This document shows positions 7,671-16,708 of a stretch of DNA of 64,000 bases, piece after piece. Location: positions 43,952-107,951 of the forward strand of contig NZ_JAAAMT010000016.1 in the NCBI RefSeq assembly GCF_009905435.1, in the 5' to 3' direction. How positions within the stretch are numbered: the first letter of the stretch is position 1; each line of letters opens with the position of its first letter. The notes under the pieces were generated by a model. The model saw nothing but the letters and a program-made list of their open reading frames with translations. It was not told the origin of the DNA and ran no database searches. Position numbers and translations under genes: made by a program. Source of the stretch: Pseudomonas sp. R5(2019). Its GTDB lineage: Bacteria; Pseudomonadota; Gammaproteobacteria; Pseudomonadales; Pseudomonadaceae.

Positions 7671-9436
7671 GGAGCGTCCTCCAGCAGGAAGTTCGCCGCG
7701 CTGTAGCCATAGAACTTGTTGATGTCGCTGGCACCGGAATGCGCCTTGCTGAACAGGCTGCCGGCGCTGAGCAGGTATTTCACCGGCAGTTTCGGGCTGT
7801 CGAGCAGCCATCGGCGCGCGTCTTGACAGTCGATGCCTTCTGCTTCGAGTTTTTGCAGACAGGTCATGAGACGCTGACGCAGCGTGCCATACAGGCTGGA
7901 TCGAGAGGCCAGGCCTGCGGTCGCTATCGCTTCCAGGATCGCAACGATGTTCAGCTGCAAGGTGATGGTGCAGAACATCTCGGCCAACGGTTGGCTGCTG
8001 TCGACGCGAATGCGCTCATCCTGCAAGGCGGCCGGCAGATCAGCGAGATCCGGGCAGGCATTGGCGAAGCGCTGAGGCCACAGGCGAGCGGCGTCGTTGT
8101 CCTTCATCAGCAGCCGCAATGGCTGACCTTGTTCGAACATCAATACGGCGTTCTGCTGGTTGGCCTCCAGCGCGATGCCGTAATGCAGCCACAGTCGCAG
8201 ATGGACCTGCAGCAGCAGATCAAGATAATCGTCCAGCCAGTGTTGCAACGAACCTGCATAGAAGCGCTCGGCCAGTTGCTCGAGGAACAGCTGCCCATCG
8301 GCAAGCGGGCTGGCCAACGCGGCGACAGGTACCAGCGTGCTGTTCTCCAGACCCGCCGGGTAACGGCGCACGATATAGGCCAGATGACGACTCTCGGCGG
8401 CATGACCACCGTGTTTTTCGTCGACGTGCAGATAACGTGACGCCAGTGCCGGATCGCGCTCGGTCAAGGCCAGCAGGGTGGTCTGGAACCAGTGACCGTC
8501 GTATAGGGTGCTGGGTTTGATCAGGCGCAAATTGCGCGCACCGAGCGTGCTGACCAATAACGGCAGTTTGATGTGCCACTGAGGTTGATCGATGCAGACC
8601 ACCGTGCGCACGGATAGCGTAGGCTCGACCTGCATGGCAGTACGTGGAGCCTTGAGCGTGCCTTCAGGCAGGCCGTATTGCGCAAGCTCGCCCCAGGTCA
8701 GCGGGTGTACTGGCAGTAATGAATGGCTGTTTTGCAAGGTCGGTGACAAGCCGACATCCTCGAAGTCCGGCCAGTGCGGCGGCTGCGGGCTGGTCAGGGT
8801 CAGGGCGTTGTTGGGAATCGCCAGCCAGTTGAGTTCGAAGCGCGGCGCAAACTCCGGCGCGTAGCCTTTGAGCGCGGCGGCATCGAAGCCGCTTTTGGCC
8901 CGCGCCGTTGGATAGAACGGGTGATCCAGGTAGCTCGCCAGTTGATCGATCTTCAGCAGCCTCTGTGACCAGTCCTTCAGGTCAGTCACGTCGCTCAGCG
9001 CGGGCGCATGTTGGCCATACGCCTGATTGCACAGGGTCCGGTGTTCGGTCGCGCAATCCGCTTCTTTCAGATACGCCGCGAACAGCGTCAGACTTTCTTC
9101 GTCCAGACCGTGGCTCAGGTGGTCCAGCCAGAGCCGGTAGCCGCGTTGAACCTCGCCGTGGCTTTGCGGCGACACCTTGATCCAGGCGTCGCCCGTACCG
9201 ATCCAGTCCTGCAACGGATACGCCTTGACCACCGGCAGCCATAGTTCGTCGGCGCCCAGATGGGCGATTCGCAGCCAGCTGGCGTCGGGCTGATGCTGCA
9301 AGTGTTGGCTCAGTTCTTCCGGCAGCCGACAAATCTGTCCTTTGCTGACGATCCCGCGGATGTCCTCGCGCAGGCAGCAATCGATGATGCGTCGAGTCAT
9401 GAACGCCTGATCCGCGTCCTCCGGATGCAGGCTCAT
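7655..9436 (-). CDS. pvsB: IucA/IucC-family siderophore synthetase (PvsB-like)
   Basis: This is the second NIS synthetase of the operon, 593 residues. Family landmarks are LPVHPLTWGEL near the middle, then WHIKLPLLVSTLGARNLR, then ALEANQQNAV followed by LLMKDNDAARL near the C-terminus. In the vibrioferrin scheme PvsB joins the alanine-2-ketoglutarate half to the citrate half. The ATG at 9436 overlaps the ATP-grasp gene's stop by four bases (9433-9436). A slightly longer start four residues upstream is possible but less likely. Two NIS synthetases plus an ATP-grasp enzyme and a decarboxylase is the diagnostic vibrioferrin complement. Confidence 0.86.
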   Translation of the reverse strand: MSLHPEDADQAFMTRRIIDCCLREDIRGIVSKGQICRLPEELSQHLQHQPDASWLRIAHLGADELWLPVVKAYPLQDWIGTGDAWIKVSPQSHGEVQRGYRLWLDHLSHGLDEESLTLFAAYLKEADCATEHRTLCNQAYGQHAPALSDVTDLKDWSQRLLKIDQLASYLDHPFYPTARAKSGFDAAALKGYAPEFAPRFELNWLAIPNNALTLTSPQPPHWPDFEDVGLSPTLQNSHSLLPVHPLTWGELAQYGLPEGTLKAPRTAMQVEPTLSVRTVVCIDQPQWHIKLPLLVSTLGARNLRLIKPSTLYDGHWFQTTLLALTERDPALASRYLHVDEKHGGHAAESRHLAYIVRRYPAGLENSTLVPVAALASPLADGQLFLEQLAERFYAGSLQHWLDDYLDLLLQVHLRLWLHYGIALEANQQNAVLMFEQGQPLRLLMKDNDAARLWPQRFANACPDLADLPAALQDERIRVDSSQPLAEMFCTITLQLNIVAILEAIATAGLASRSSLYGTLRQRLMTCLQKLEAEGIDCQDARRWLLDSPKLPVKYLLSAGSLFSKAHSGASDINKFYGYSAANFLLEDAPCNDV

Positions 9437-10632
9437 GCCACCACCCACTTCAGGTCGTTCAGGGTCGAGTTCAGTTGCGCTTCGAGGCTCACGTCATCCG
9501 GCGCGATCAGTCTCAGTACGCCGACGTAGTCCTTGTTGGAATGGCTGATGGTCACGGTGTCGCCGGTATTGTGCAGTGCACGGTAATCGCACCAATGGCC
9601 CTCACGTTCGACGTTGAAGCTGGCGCTGGCCTGATCCAGACGTCCCGAGCGGTCGGCCACAAGGTAATGAACGGTTGCTTCGGCTTGCGCCGGTTGCGCG
9701 TCGATCAGGTTGTCTCCCAAATGCAAAGCGACGATGCGGTCGAACCAACCCTGTGGCAGCAGCCGATCAAGCAGGAACTCGCGACCATCGCCGATGCTGC
9801 GATAGTTGATTTCAACCAGTACCGGGCCTTGAGCGGTCAGAATGAATTCGCTGTGGCAGACACCGAAATTGACCCCGAACGCTGCTACTTGAGCCAGCGC
9901 GGCGGCACGCTGGGCGCGGCTGAGTTGTCCATTCCAGCGCGCGGCGAGTTCTACGAAATGCGGCGGTGGTGAAAGGGTGACGTCGAAGCCACCGATGGCT
10001 TGCAGATTGCGCCCGTCGCCCAGGGTTTCGAGGGTGAACAACGGACCTTCCATGTATGCCTCCAGCAACAGCGCCCGGTCCGGTTGCTGCTGCCAGAACT
10101 GCTCGCAGTAAGCGGTCAGCTCGGCGGCGTTGTGACACAGTCTGACGTCCAGGCTGGCGACGCCTTCACGAGGCTTGGCGACCACCGGCCATGGCGCATC
10201 GGTCGGCAGTTTGGAATTCGATGTGAGCACCTGGAACCATGGCCCGGGCAGACCCAGACGTTGCATGCGTTCGCGCATGGCCGCCTTGTTCTTCGCCGCA
10301 TAGCACAGCCGCCAGTCCTTGCCAGGGCATTCGAATGCCTCGGCCACCATCGCTGTCGCGGTCTGCAGGTGATCGCTGTTGGAGAACACTGCGACGGGGC
10401 GCAAGCCCTGACTGTTGAGTGTCTCGATGACAGCGAGCGGATTGAACACATCACATTCGATGACGTGCAGCAGTTCCGGCGAAATGTGCGAGGTGGCGAG
10501 CAGGCGCCGGTGTTCCTGAGCGTGGTCGGTGATGATCACGATCGGCAACCCGCGTTTGTGCGCGGCAGGCAGGAAACCCTCGAGAATGGCAGGGTGGGCG
10601 ACGTGAGCAAGGATGACGAATGGACGTTGCAT
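9433..10632 (-). CDS. pvsA: ATP-grasp ligase of vibrioferrin synthesis (PvsA-like)
   Basis: This ATP-grasp enzyme (399 residues) is thought to join alanine and 2-ketoglutarate in vibrioferrin synthesis. Seen in order: an N-terminal Rossmann-like part (RPFVILAHVAHP), a nucleotide-binding segment VVAKPREGVASLDV near residue 150, LLLEAYMEGPLFTLETL, and the metal/ATP acidic site LVEINYRSIGDG near residue 270. The ATG at 10632 has an AGGAAA ribosome binding site. It lies 75 bases after the receptor stop and overlaps pvsB by four bases. An in-frame extension of 22 residues upstream has no ribosome binding site and was rejected. Confidence 0.85.
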   Translation of the reverse strand: MQRPFVILAHVAHPAILEGFLPAAHKRGLPIVIITDHAQEHRRLLATSHISPELLHVIECDVFNPLAVIETLNSQGLRPVAVFSNSDHLQTATAMVAEAFECPGKDWRLCYAAKNKAAMRERMQRLGLPGPWFQVLTSNSKLPTDAPWPVVAKPREGVASLDVRLCHNAAELTAYCEQFWQQQPDRALLLEAYMEGPLFTLETLGDGRNLQAIGGFDVTLSPPPHFVELAARWNGQLSRAQRAAALAQVAAFGVNFGVCHSEFILTAQGPVLVEINYRSIGDGREFLLDRLLPQGWFDRIVALHLGDNLIDAQPAQAEATVHYLVADRSGRLDQASASFNVEREGHWCDYRALHNTGDTVTISHSNKDYVGVLRLIAPDDVSLEAQLNSTLNDLKWVVA

Positions 10633-10707
10633 GGCAGTTTCCTGGGGGCAGCAGTCGCCCGTCCCGGAGGATCGGGCAACTGGTTTGCAGGGGCGCAAGT
10701 GCGCGGT

Positions 10708-12813
10708 TTAGAAGCGGTAGTTGACGCCTAGGGTGAGCGAGCGCTCTGGTGCGGGTTGACGACCCCATGGACTGGTGTCGATACCACGGAAGTAGTACGC
10801 GCGGTTGAACAGGTTGCTGATGCCCGCGGACGCGGTCAGGACGCTCTTGTCTGCCAGCACGAACTCACGCTCGAGGGCGGTGTTCCAGACCCAGTAAGCA
10901 GGCAGTTTGCCCACGCTGGCAGTGGCATCTTCATCGCTGGAGTTAGCAGCATCGGTGTAAGCACTGCTGACGTACAGGCCGTCGAGGTTGTAGGTCCAGT
11001 GCTCGGCAAAACGGTAACGACCGTCAACCGTGAACTGATTGCGCGAGGAGTACGGCACCTCGTTGTCCTTGAATGTGCCGTTGCGTTGCTTGGCATCGAG
11101 GTAGGCATAACTGGCGTGCAGGTCTAGATCACGCATTGCTTGCGGCGTCCAGAAAATCTCGGTCTCGAAACCCTGATGACGCGTGCTGCCGAGGTTGTCG
11201 AAGCGGTCGGTCCTGGCGTTGTAGATGATCTGGTCATCGAAATCGATGCGGTACAGACCGAAGTCGACGCGCAGGCCGTCCCACGGGGTATAGCGCACGC
11301 CGGTCTCGTAGTTCCACGCCAGTTCGGCGCCGACATCGCCTTCCTTGACGATCTGCGTGACTTGTGGAGGACGCAGGGACTTCTGGGCGTTGGCGTAGAC
11401 GTACCAGGCGTCGGTCGCCTGATAACCCACAGTCAGGCCCGGCAGCCATTCTTCGGATTTGTTCTCGCGCGAGAACCCGGTGATGCCGTCACTGTAATCC
11501 ATGCGGGCGTTTTCGTACCGCACGCCGGGGGTGATGGTCAGGCGATGATCGAGCAGACTGATGGCGTTGCTGAGATAGAACGCGCGGGCGTCGTCATCGA
11601 ACTTCCAGTCCCGGAACGGCGCCGTCACGCCGGTAGCGGTGCTCTGGCGGTTGACCTTGTAGTCGATGTCTTCACTGACATAACGGGCGCCCAGCAACCA
11701 GGTCTGGCCGACGGTGTCGCCATCGATGGTGGCACTGATACGCGGCTCCGTGCCCCAGACTTTAAAGTCGCGTGGGCCGTCCTGTTTGGTCACTGCCGTA
11801 CTGTTCGGGGTGAACGGCAGGCCGACCACGAAGTTGCGGTAGCTGTCGTGGGCGAAGTTGGTCCAGCTGAATTCTACTGAGTCGAACGGCCCCATGGCGC
11901 CCAGGCGCTGGGTGTAGGTGCCCCAGACGCGATTGGTGTCGCCCTCGAAGCGGTCCAGCGGACGCGTCGATTGCCGTGGATCATTCTTGTAATCCTGCAC
12001 GCTGAGCGCTCCGGCCAGGTCCATGTCGGCCTTGTAGCGCTGGATACCAAAGCTCAGATCGCGATCGTCGTCGATGTTCCACTGGCCGCGCAGACGGTAG
12101 TTCTGCACATCGGTGTCGGAGTGCTCGCGACCGTATTCGCCACTCAGGGTGTTGATGTCCAGTTGCAGGCCGAAGTGGTCGGTCAGGTAGCCACCGGTGC
12201 CCAGATAGCTGTCCCACAACTGGCGCCCGCCAGCGTTGAATGTGATCTTCTCCTGCACAGTGGTTGCCCACTTGTGCGCAATCGGCTTGCTGATGAAGTT
12301 GATCACCCCGCCAACGTTGTTCGGACCGTATTGCACCGCTGCGCCCCCACGCACGATATCAATACGGTCGACAGTGGCCATGGTCATTGGAAACAGCGAC
12401 AGACCGGTCTGGCCGTACGGCGCCAGTGCCAGTGGAATGCCATCCGACAACGCTTGAATCCGGCCGCTGCGACTCTCGTACAGCCCGCGTACCGAAATCT
12501 GTGGCAAGGCGCCGGTGCCGGTTTCGTCCAAGACCTTGATGCCAGGTACCCGTTGCAGCGCGTCGTCCAGACCGCGGGCGCTGGCTTTTTTCAGTTCGCT
12601 GGAGTCGACAACGCTGCGGCTGCCGGCATAGGTACGCACCTCCTGATCGCTGGCCGTCCCGAGTACGTCACCCTGAATCACCATGGGCGCCAGTAACTTG
12701 CCGCTGGCAGGTCCGGTGGACAACTCGACGGATTGATCGGCGGCCATGGCACCGTGGCAGATGCCCAGTGTGATAAGACTGAGTGAAAAGTGTAGGGATG
12801 TTGTTGTTTTCAT
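10708..12813 (-). CDS. pvuA: TonB-dependent siderophore receptor (PvuA-like)
   Basis: This outer-membrane ferric-siderophore receptor has 701 residues. An N-terminal signal peptide ends near residue 24 (GAMAA), and a TonB-box-like stretch follows. The plug domain has SVVDSSELKKASARG and VPGIKVLDETG, with a FecA-type PQISVRGLYESR. The remainder is an antiparallel barrel ending in the typical terminal aromatic (VNYRF). It lies between the aldolase gene (15 bases upstream) and pvsA in what is probably one Fur-controlled operon, so its ligand is most likely ferric vibrioferrin. The inner-membrane uptake genes pvuBCDE known from Vibrio are not in this window. Confidence 0.86.
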   Translation of the reverse strand: MKTTTSLHFSLSLITLGICHGAMAADQSVELSTGPASGKLLAPMVIQGDVLGTASDQEVRTYAGSRSVVDSSELKKASARGLDDALQRVPGIKVLDETGTGALPQISVRGLYESRSGRIQALSDGIPLALAPYGQTGLSLFPMTMATVDRIDIVRGGAAVQYGPNNVGGVINFISKPIAHKWATTVQEKITFNAGGRQLWDSYLGTGGYLTDHFGLQLDINTLSGEYGREHSDTDVQNYRLRGQWNIDDDRDLSFGIQRYKADMDLAGALSVQDYKNDPRQSTRPLDRFEGDTNRVWGTYTQRLGAMGPFDSVEFSWTNFAHDSYRNFVVGLPFTPNSTAVTKQDGPRDFKVWGTEPRISATIDGDTVGQTWLLGARYVSEDIDYKVNRQSTATGVTAPFRDWKFDDDARAFYLSNAISLLDHRLTITPGVRYENARMDYSDGITGFSRENKSEEWLPGLTVGYQATDAWYVYANAQKSLRPPQVTQIVKEGDVGAELAWNYETGVRYTPWDGLRVDFGLYRIDFDDQIIYNARTDRFDNLGSTRHQGFETEIFWTPQAMRDLDLHASYAYLDAKQRNGTFKDNEVPYSSRNQFTVDGRYRFAEHWTYNLDGLYVSSAYTDAANSSDEDATASVGKLPAYWVWNTALEREFVLADKSVLTASAGISNLFNRAYYFRGIDTSPWGRQPAPERSLTLGVNYRF

Positions 12814-12828
12814 TTGAACTGCGTTGGC

Positions 12829-13599
12829 TCATTTTTGCTGTTGAAGAGAGTGCAGGCGGGCTTTCAATGCGTTATGCAGCAAGCCCCGGTCTTCACCGGC
12901 CAGAAAGCTTCGGATCCCGCGAGCGCGCCACAGTGCGTTCTGTTCAACAGTGCGGGGGTTTGCGCAGAAAGGTATTCCGGCGCTGAGGCAGGCATCGGCC
13001 ATGTATTGCAGCGTTTGCCAGACTTGAGGATTGAGCGGGTCGGGTCCCAGATCGAGATCGAGCGACAGATCCAGTGCGCCTTCCATGATCATGCCGACCC
13101 CCGGCAGTTGCAGGATCTCGCCGAGAGCGTCGACCCCGGCGCTGCTTTCGATCATGGGAACAATGGGGGTCTGACGATTGGCCAGATCGATGTATTCGGG
13201 TAATGGCAGGCGACCGAATCCGGTAATACGTCCGCCGGTTATTCCGCGTTTTCCCAAGGGTGGAAAGAGGGCCGCTTCGATGGCGCGCTGAACTTGCGCA
13301 GCACTTTCGGTGCGTGAAAGGACAATGGCTTCGATGCCGGCATCCAGCGCCCGACCGATCAGTTTTTCGTCCACTTGCGGTATGCGCAACCACGGCGAAA
13401 TGCCAGCGGCCTCACAAGCGCGGACACAATGCATGATGTCTTCTTCGGAGCGCAGTAAGTGCTCAAGATCGAGAATCACGAAGTCGTAGCCCGCAAACGC
13501 GAGCATTTCGCAGAGCATCGGAGAAGGTAGAGAATTGAGCAAGCCGTAGACGTTTTTCCCTTCTTGTAACCGGGAAAATACCGGAGAGGTTCGTATCAC
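12829..13599 (-). CDS. HpcH/HpaI-family aldolase in the siderophore operon
   Basis: This metal-dependent class II pyruvate aldolase of the HpcH/HpaI family has 256 residues, the usual length. Key residues are all present: His47 next to Glu46 (DLEH), Arg72 (WLRIPQ), and metal ligands Glu151 (MIESSAGV) and Asp177 (GALDLSL). The family cleaves or forms 4-hydroxy-2-oxo acids and can decarboxylate oxaloacetate. It is the first gene behind a Fur-box-like site and ends 15 bases before the receptor gene, so it is co-expressed with siderophore synthesis. A role in supplying an oxo-acid or citrate-like precursor is my inference. It is not one of the classical pvs genes. Confidence 0.85.
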   Translation of the reverse strand: MIRTSPVFSRLQEGKNVYGLLNSLPSPMLCEMLAFAGYDFVILDLEHLLRSEEDIMHCVRACEAAGISPWLRIPQVDEKLIGRALDAGIEAIVLSRTESAAQVQRAIEAALFPPLGKRGITGGRITGFGRLPLPEYIDLANRQTPIVPMIESSAGVDALGEILQLPGVGMIMEGALDLSLDLDLGPDPLNPQVWQTLQYMADACLSAGIPFCANPRTVEQNALWRARGIRSFLAGEDRGLLHNALKARLHSLQQQK

Positions 13600-13627
13600 T
13601 GACGCAGGTCCTTCAGGTCGGAATGCC

Positions 13628-13646
13628 AGTAATAATAATCATTCAC
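13628..13646 (-). promoter_or_regulatory. Fur-box-like operator upstream of the siderophore operon
   Basis: The 19 bases match 14 of 19 positions of the classical consensus GATAATGATAATCATTATC, with a perfect central AATCATT. They lie 29-47 bases upstream of the aldolase start at 13599, where a promoter would sit. On the minus strand a TTTACT about 17 bases before an AT-rich hexamer could supply -35 and -10 elements. Iron-repressed control of the whole operon is the expected consequence. Confidence 0.72.
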
Positions 13647-13743
13647 AAATAGAAGTAAACATTTTTTAGTCGCCGAGTAGTGATATTCGTGATGGCCCTC
13701 ATAAAAATCCCGTTCTGGCAGATCTTTGTCGTCTGTACGGACG

Positions 13744-13840
13744 CTTCGCGAGCAAGCTCTGCTCCTACAAAAAGCACCCCGTTCAACATCGATGTGTAGG
13801 AGCCGAGCTTGTCGGGGCGCCGAACCGTCGCGATGAGGCC
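13744..13840. repeat. Inverted pair of REP-type repeats
   Basis: The arm at about 13744-13769 (reading toward GCTCCTACA) faces the arm starting at 13794 (TGTAGGAGCCGAGCTTG). This is the usual Pseudomonas REP pair arrangement. It lies between the Fur-controlled operon promoter and the end of the GntR gene; no gene is supported in 13600-13869. Confidence 0.8.
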
Positions 13841-13869
13841 AGTGAAGCGACCAAAGCCTCGCTGAGCGC

Positions 13870-14559
13870 TCAGGTTTCAATCAAATGCTTGAGCGGGTTA
13901 TACGAAGGCTTCAACGTCGCCGCCACATCCAGTATGGCCTTCTCGATCCCGTTCAAGTGAATGCAGGTCAGTTCAATGGCCGCGCTTTGATTGCCCGACT
14001 CGATAAATTCGATCAGGCGCAAATGCTCGTTGTCGCGGCAGGCGTCGTGGCTGTCGTCGTCCAGCGCGGCGGCGTACAGCGAGGCGCGGGAGATCAGTTT
14101 GCGGAACCAGTCCAGCAGCACCGGGTTGTTCAGCGTGGCCGCCAACTTGATATGGAATTCGCCCAGCAGGTGAATCAGCCGCTCATGATCGCCTTCCCGC
14201 GCCGCTTCATCTTCCAGTAGCAGATGGTCGCGCAAATCCTGCGTGGCGGCGTTGTCGCGGCGGCGGCACAGTTCGCTGACGATGCCAATCTCGATCAGCC
14301 GCCGGGTTTCGAACAGGGAGCGAATCTCCTCATCGCTGGGCAATGACACCCAGGCACCTTTGTTGGGCTCGATCGAGACCAACCCCTCGGCTTCCAATTG
14401 CTTGAGCGCTGCTCGAACCGACGTGCGGCTGACGTCGAAAAGCTCGGCCAGGGAGGCTTCCCCCAACTTCATGCCGGGTCGCAATGACCGCTTGCTGATC
14501 GCCGCGTAAACCCCTTGGTAGACACGGTCTACCGTGGTTTCCAGCTTTTTGTCAGCCAT
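13870..14559 (-). CDS. GntR/FCD-family transcriptional regulator
   Basis: This DNA-binding regulator has 229 residues. An N-terminal winged helix (about residues 10-72) contains [24 protein letters not shown]. An FCD ligand-binding domain follows (about 80-215), with the metal-type histidine pattern around EFHIKL and ending in [14 protein letters not shown]. It is divergent from the polyamine-type ABC transporter operon starting at 14701, and so is its likely regulator. A small dyad GCAT-N7-ATGC at 14658-14672 in the shared intergenic region may be an operator. The ligand is unknown. Confidence 0.9.
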   Translation of the reverse strand: MADKKLETTVDRVYQGVYAAISKRSLRPGMKLGEASLAELFDVSRTSVRAALKQLEAEGLVSIEPNKGAWVSLPSDEEIRSLFETRRLIEIGIVSELCRRRDNAATQDLRDHLLLEDEAAREGDHERLIHLLGEFHIKLAATLNNPVLLDWFRKLISRASLYAAALDDDSHDACRDNEHLRLIEFIESGNQSAAIELTCIHLNGIEKAILDVAATLKPSYNPLKHLIET

Positions 14560-14657
14560 TCAAAAACTCCTTGCTCAATAAACAACCGACCTGCGGGCAG
14601 AGCGCTGCCGGTGAAAAGCAGGTTGCGCGGTCAGAATAATCCGGGTATTTCTAAGTT

Positions 14658-14672
14658 GCATCCAATTTATGC
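14658..14672. promoter_or_regulatory. Possible GntR operator dyad
   Basis: GCAT (14658-14661) and ATGC (14669-14672) form a short dyad separated by seven bases in the divergent region between the GntR gene and the ABC operon. It is short and could be chance. Confidence 0.3.
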
Positions 14673-14700
14673 ATACAAAAACAAAGAGGAATGCACCATT

Positions 14701-15789
14701 ATGGAACACAATGCTTCTGTGGAAGTGCAGTGCGTTTCAAAGCGGTACACCGATGACCCTGATGTCGCGCCGGCGCTCGACGAGGTCTCGGTCAACATCG
14801 CACATAATGAGTTTTTCACCTTGTTGGGCCCCTCCGGTTGCGGCAAGACCACGTTGCTGCGGACCATCGCCGGTTTCGAGCACGTCAGCTCCGGCGACAT
14901 TTTGATCGGCGGACAACGGGTCAATGACCTGCCGCCGTTCAAGCGCCGGGTCAATACTGTATTCCAAAGCTATGCGCTGTTTCCGCACATGAGCGTGGCG
15001 GAGAATATCGCCTTCGGCCTCGAGATGCAGGGCCTTGAGAAAAAAGCCATTCCGGCCCGGGTCAAGGAGATGCTGGCGCTGGTGCAGATGGAGCATCTGG
15101 CGCGGCGCAAACCGGCTGAGTTGTCCGGCGGCCAGCAGCAGCGCGTGGCCCTGGCCCGGGCGTTGGCGCCAAGGCCGGACGTATTGTTGCTCGATGAGCC
15201 CCTGTCGGCGCTGGACCTCAAGTTGCGCAAGGAAATGCAGGTCGAACTCAAGCGGGTCCAGCAGCAAGCCGGCATCACCTTTATCTTCGTCACCCACGAT
15301 CAGGAAGAGGCGCTGACCCTCTCGGATCGAATCGCGGTGATGTCGGCCGGCAAGATTTTGCAGATCGGCGGCCCCAGCGCCATTTACGAGCGTCCGGCTC
15401 ATCAGTTTGTCGCGCAGTTCATTGGCGACATCAACTTCCTGCCCGGCAAGCTGGCACGCGGGCCGCAGAATGAAAGCGTGTTCCAGCCCACCGGCCTGCC
15501 GGTACAGATCCCTTGCAACCCACCACAGCCGCTGGCCAGCGCCAACGTGCAGCTGGCGTTTCGCCCGGAGCGTTCGCAACTGGTCGAGCCGACCCAACCC
15601 CATCACCTGCGCGGCGTGATCGAGGCGGTGCTGTATGTCGGCACGGCCACCCTTTACCAATGCCGCTTGAGCAACGACGTCAAGGTCATGCTGCGCGAAA
15701 GCAACGAAGGCCTGAATGCCGTGCGTGCCGTCGGCGAGCCGGTTGCCGTGCACCTGCCGCCGCAGGCCTGCCTGCTGATGGAGGCTTGA
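14701..15789 (+). CDS. Polyamine-type ABC transporter, ATP-binding protein
   Basis: This PotA-like ATPase has 362 residues. It shows Walker [10 protein letters not shown] near residue 45, the Q-loop, the signature [15 protein letters not shown], Walker [13 protein letters not shown], the H-loop VTHDQEEAL, and a C-terminal TOBE domain (about 285-362). It powers import of a small cationic or amino compound through the two permeases that follow. An AGAGGA ribosome binding site supports the ATG at 14701; the frame is open further upstream into the divergent promoter region. It is separated from the next gene by one base. The substrate is not determined; linked amidohydrolases hint at a nitrogen-rich compound. 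Confidence 0.92.
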   Translation: MEHNASVEVQCVSKRYTDDPDVAPALDEVSVNIAHNEFFTLLGPSGCGKTTLLRTIAGFEHVSSGDILIGGQRVNDLPPFKRRVNTVFQSYALFPHMSVAENIAFGLEMQGLEKKAIPARVKEMLALVQMEHLARRKPAELSGGQQQRVALARALAPRPDVLLLDEPLSALDLKLRKEMQVELKRVQQQAGITFIFVTHDQEEALTLSDRIAVMSAGKILQIGGPSAIYERPAHQFVAQFIGDINFLPGKLARGPQNESVFQPTGLPVQIPCNPPQPLASANVQLAFRPERSQLVEPTQPHHLRGVIEAVLYVGTATLYQCRLSNDVKVMLRESNEGLNAVRAVGEPVAVHLPPQACLLMEA

Positions 15790-15790
15790 G

Positions 15791-16708
15791 ATGAGCGTAA
15801 GCACTGCCTCGCCCGCGCTCAGTCGCCTGCTGTTGCTCAGCCCTGTAGTGGTGACGCTGCTGGCGCTGATCGCCATTCCGCTGGGCATCATGGGCTATAT
15901 CAGCCTGTTGCCGCGCAACCTTTACGGCGGCGTCGACTGGCAGGCCAACTGGCAATTGCAAAGTTACGTGCAGCTGTTTTTCCAGGAAGGCTTCGACGGC
16001 ACGCTGGAGCTGAACTGGGTCTATGCCCAGGCGCTGTTGCGCTCGGTGGGGCAGGCCGCTGGCACCACCTTGCTGTGCTTTATGTTCGGCTTCCCGGTGG
16101 CGTTGTGGATGACCAGCCTCAAGCCGCGCCAGCGCAACCTGATGGTGCTGCTGATCACCATTCCGTTCTGGACCAACCTGCTGATCCGCAACTATGCCTG
16201 GCTGATCATCCTGCGCGAGCAGGGCTGGGTCGCCCAGACCCTTAACGCGCTGTTCCCCCAGGCCGGTGGCATCACCCTGCTGTACAACGACTTCGCCGTC
16301 AGCGTCGGGCTGGTCTACAGCTTTCTGCCGTTCATGATCCTGCCGATCTACTCGACCCTGGAGAAGCTCGACTGGCGGCTGGTCGAGGCCGCCTATGACC
16401 TGGGTGCCAACCGCTGGCTGGCACTGCGCCGGGTGATCTTGCCCTTGAGCATGCCGGGGGTGATTGCCGGCGCGCTGCTGGTGTTCGTCCCAAGCCTGGG
16501 AGCGTTTATCACCCCGGCGATTCTCGGCGGCGGCAAGACGCTGATGATTGGCAACCTGATCCAGCAGCAATTCGGCACCGCGCGCAACTGGCCGCTGGGC
16601 AGTTCGTTGTCGTTCCTGCTGCTGGGCATCCTGATGCTTTCGCTGGTGCTCTACGCCCTCTACAGCCGCAAGGCTGCCAACACCGTCCGCCGGGGAGCTG
16701 CCGCATGA
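15791..16708 (+). CDS. ABC transporter permease (PotB-like)
   Basis: This inner-membrane permease has 305 residues and about six membrane segments. The EAA loop is EAAYDLGANRWLALRRVILPL near residue 200, which docks to the ATPase. It resembles spermidine/putrescine PotB-type subunits and has the longer periplasmic N-terminal loop usual for them. The ATG follows the ATPase stop after one base, and the gene overlaps the next permease by four bases (16705-16708), so the transporter genes are translationally coupled. Confidence 0.91.
   Translation: MSVSTASPALSRLLLLSPVVVTLLALIAIPLGIMGYISLLPRNLYGGVDWQANWQLQSYVQLFFQEGFDGTLELNWVYAQALLRSVGQAAGTTLLCFMFGFPVALWMTSLKPRQRNLMVLLITIPFWTNLLIRNYAWLIILREQGWVAQTLNALFPQAGGITLLYNDFAVSVGLVYSFLPFMILPIYSTLEKLDWRLVEAAYDLGANRWLALRRVILPLSMPGVIAGALLVFVPSLGAFITPAILGGGKTLMIGNLIQQQFGTARNWPLGSSLSFLLLGILMLSLVLYALYSRKAANTVRRGAAA

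Noticed and set aside
13596..13880. Possible 94-residue minus-strand gene upstream of the aldolase
   Set aside because: It translates a REP pair and the Fur-box promoter region; the composition is not protein-like.
14737..15891. 384-residue open frame opposite the PotA-like gene
   Set aside because: It is antisense to an ATPase with all its motifs; its Gln/His/Arg-rich translation is typical of a shadow frame.
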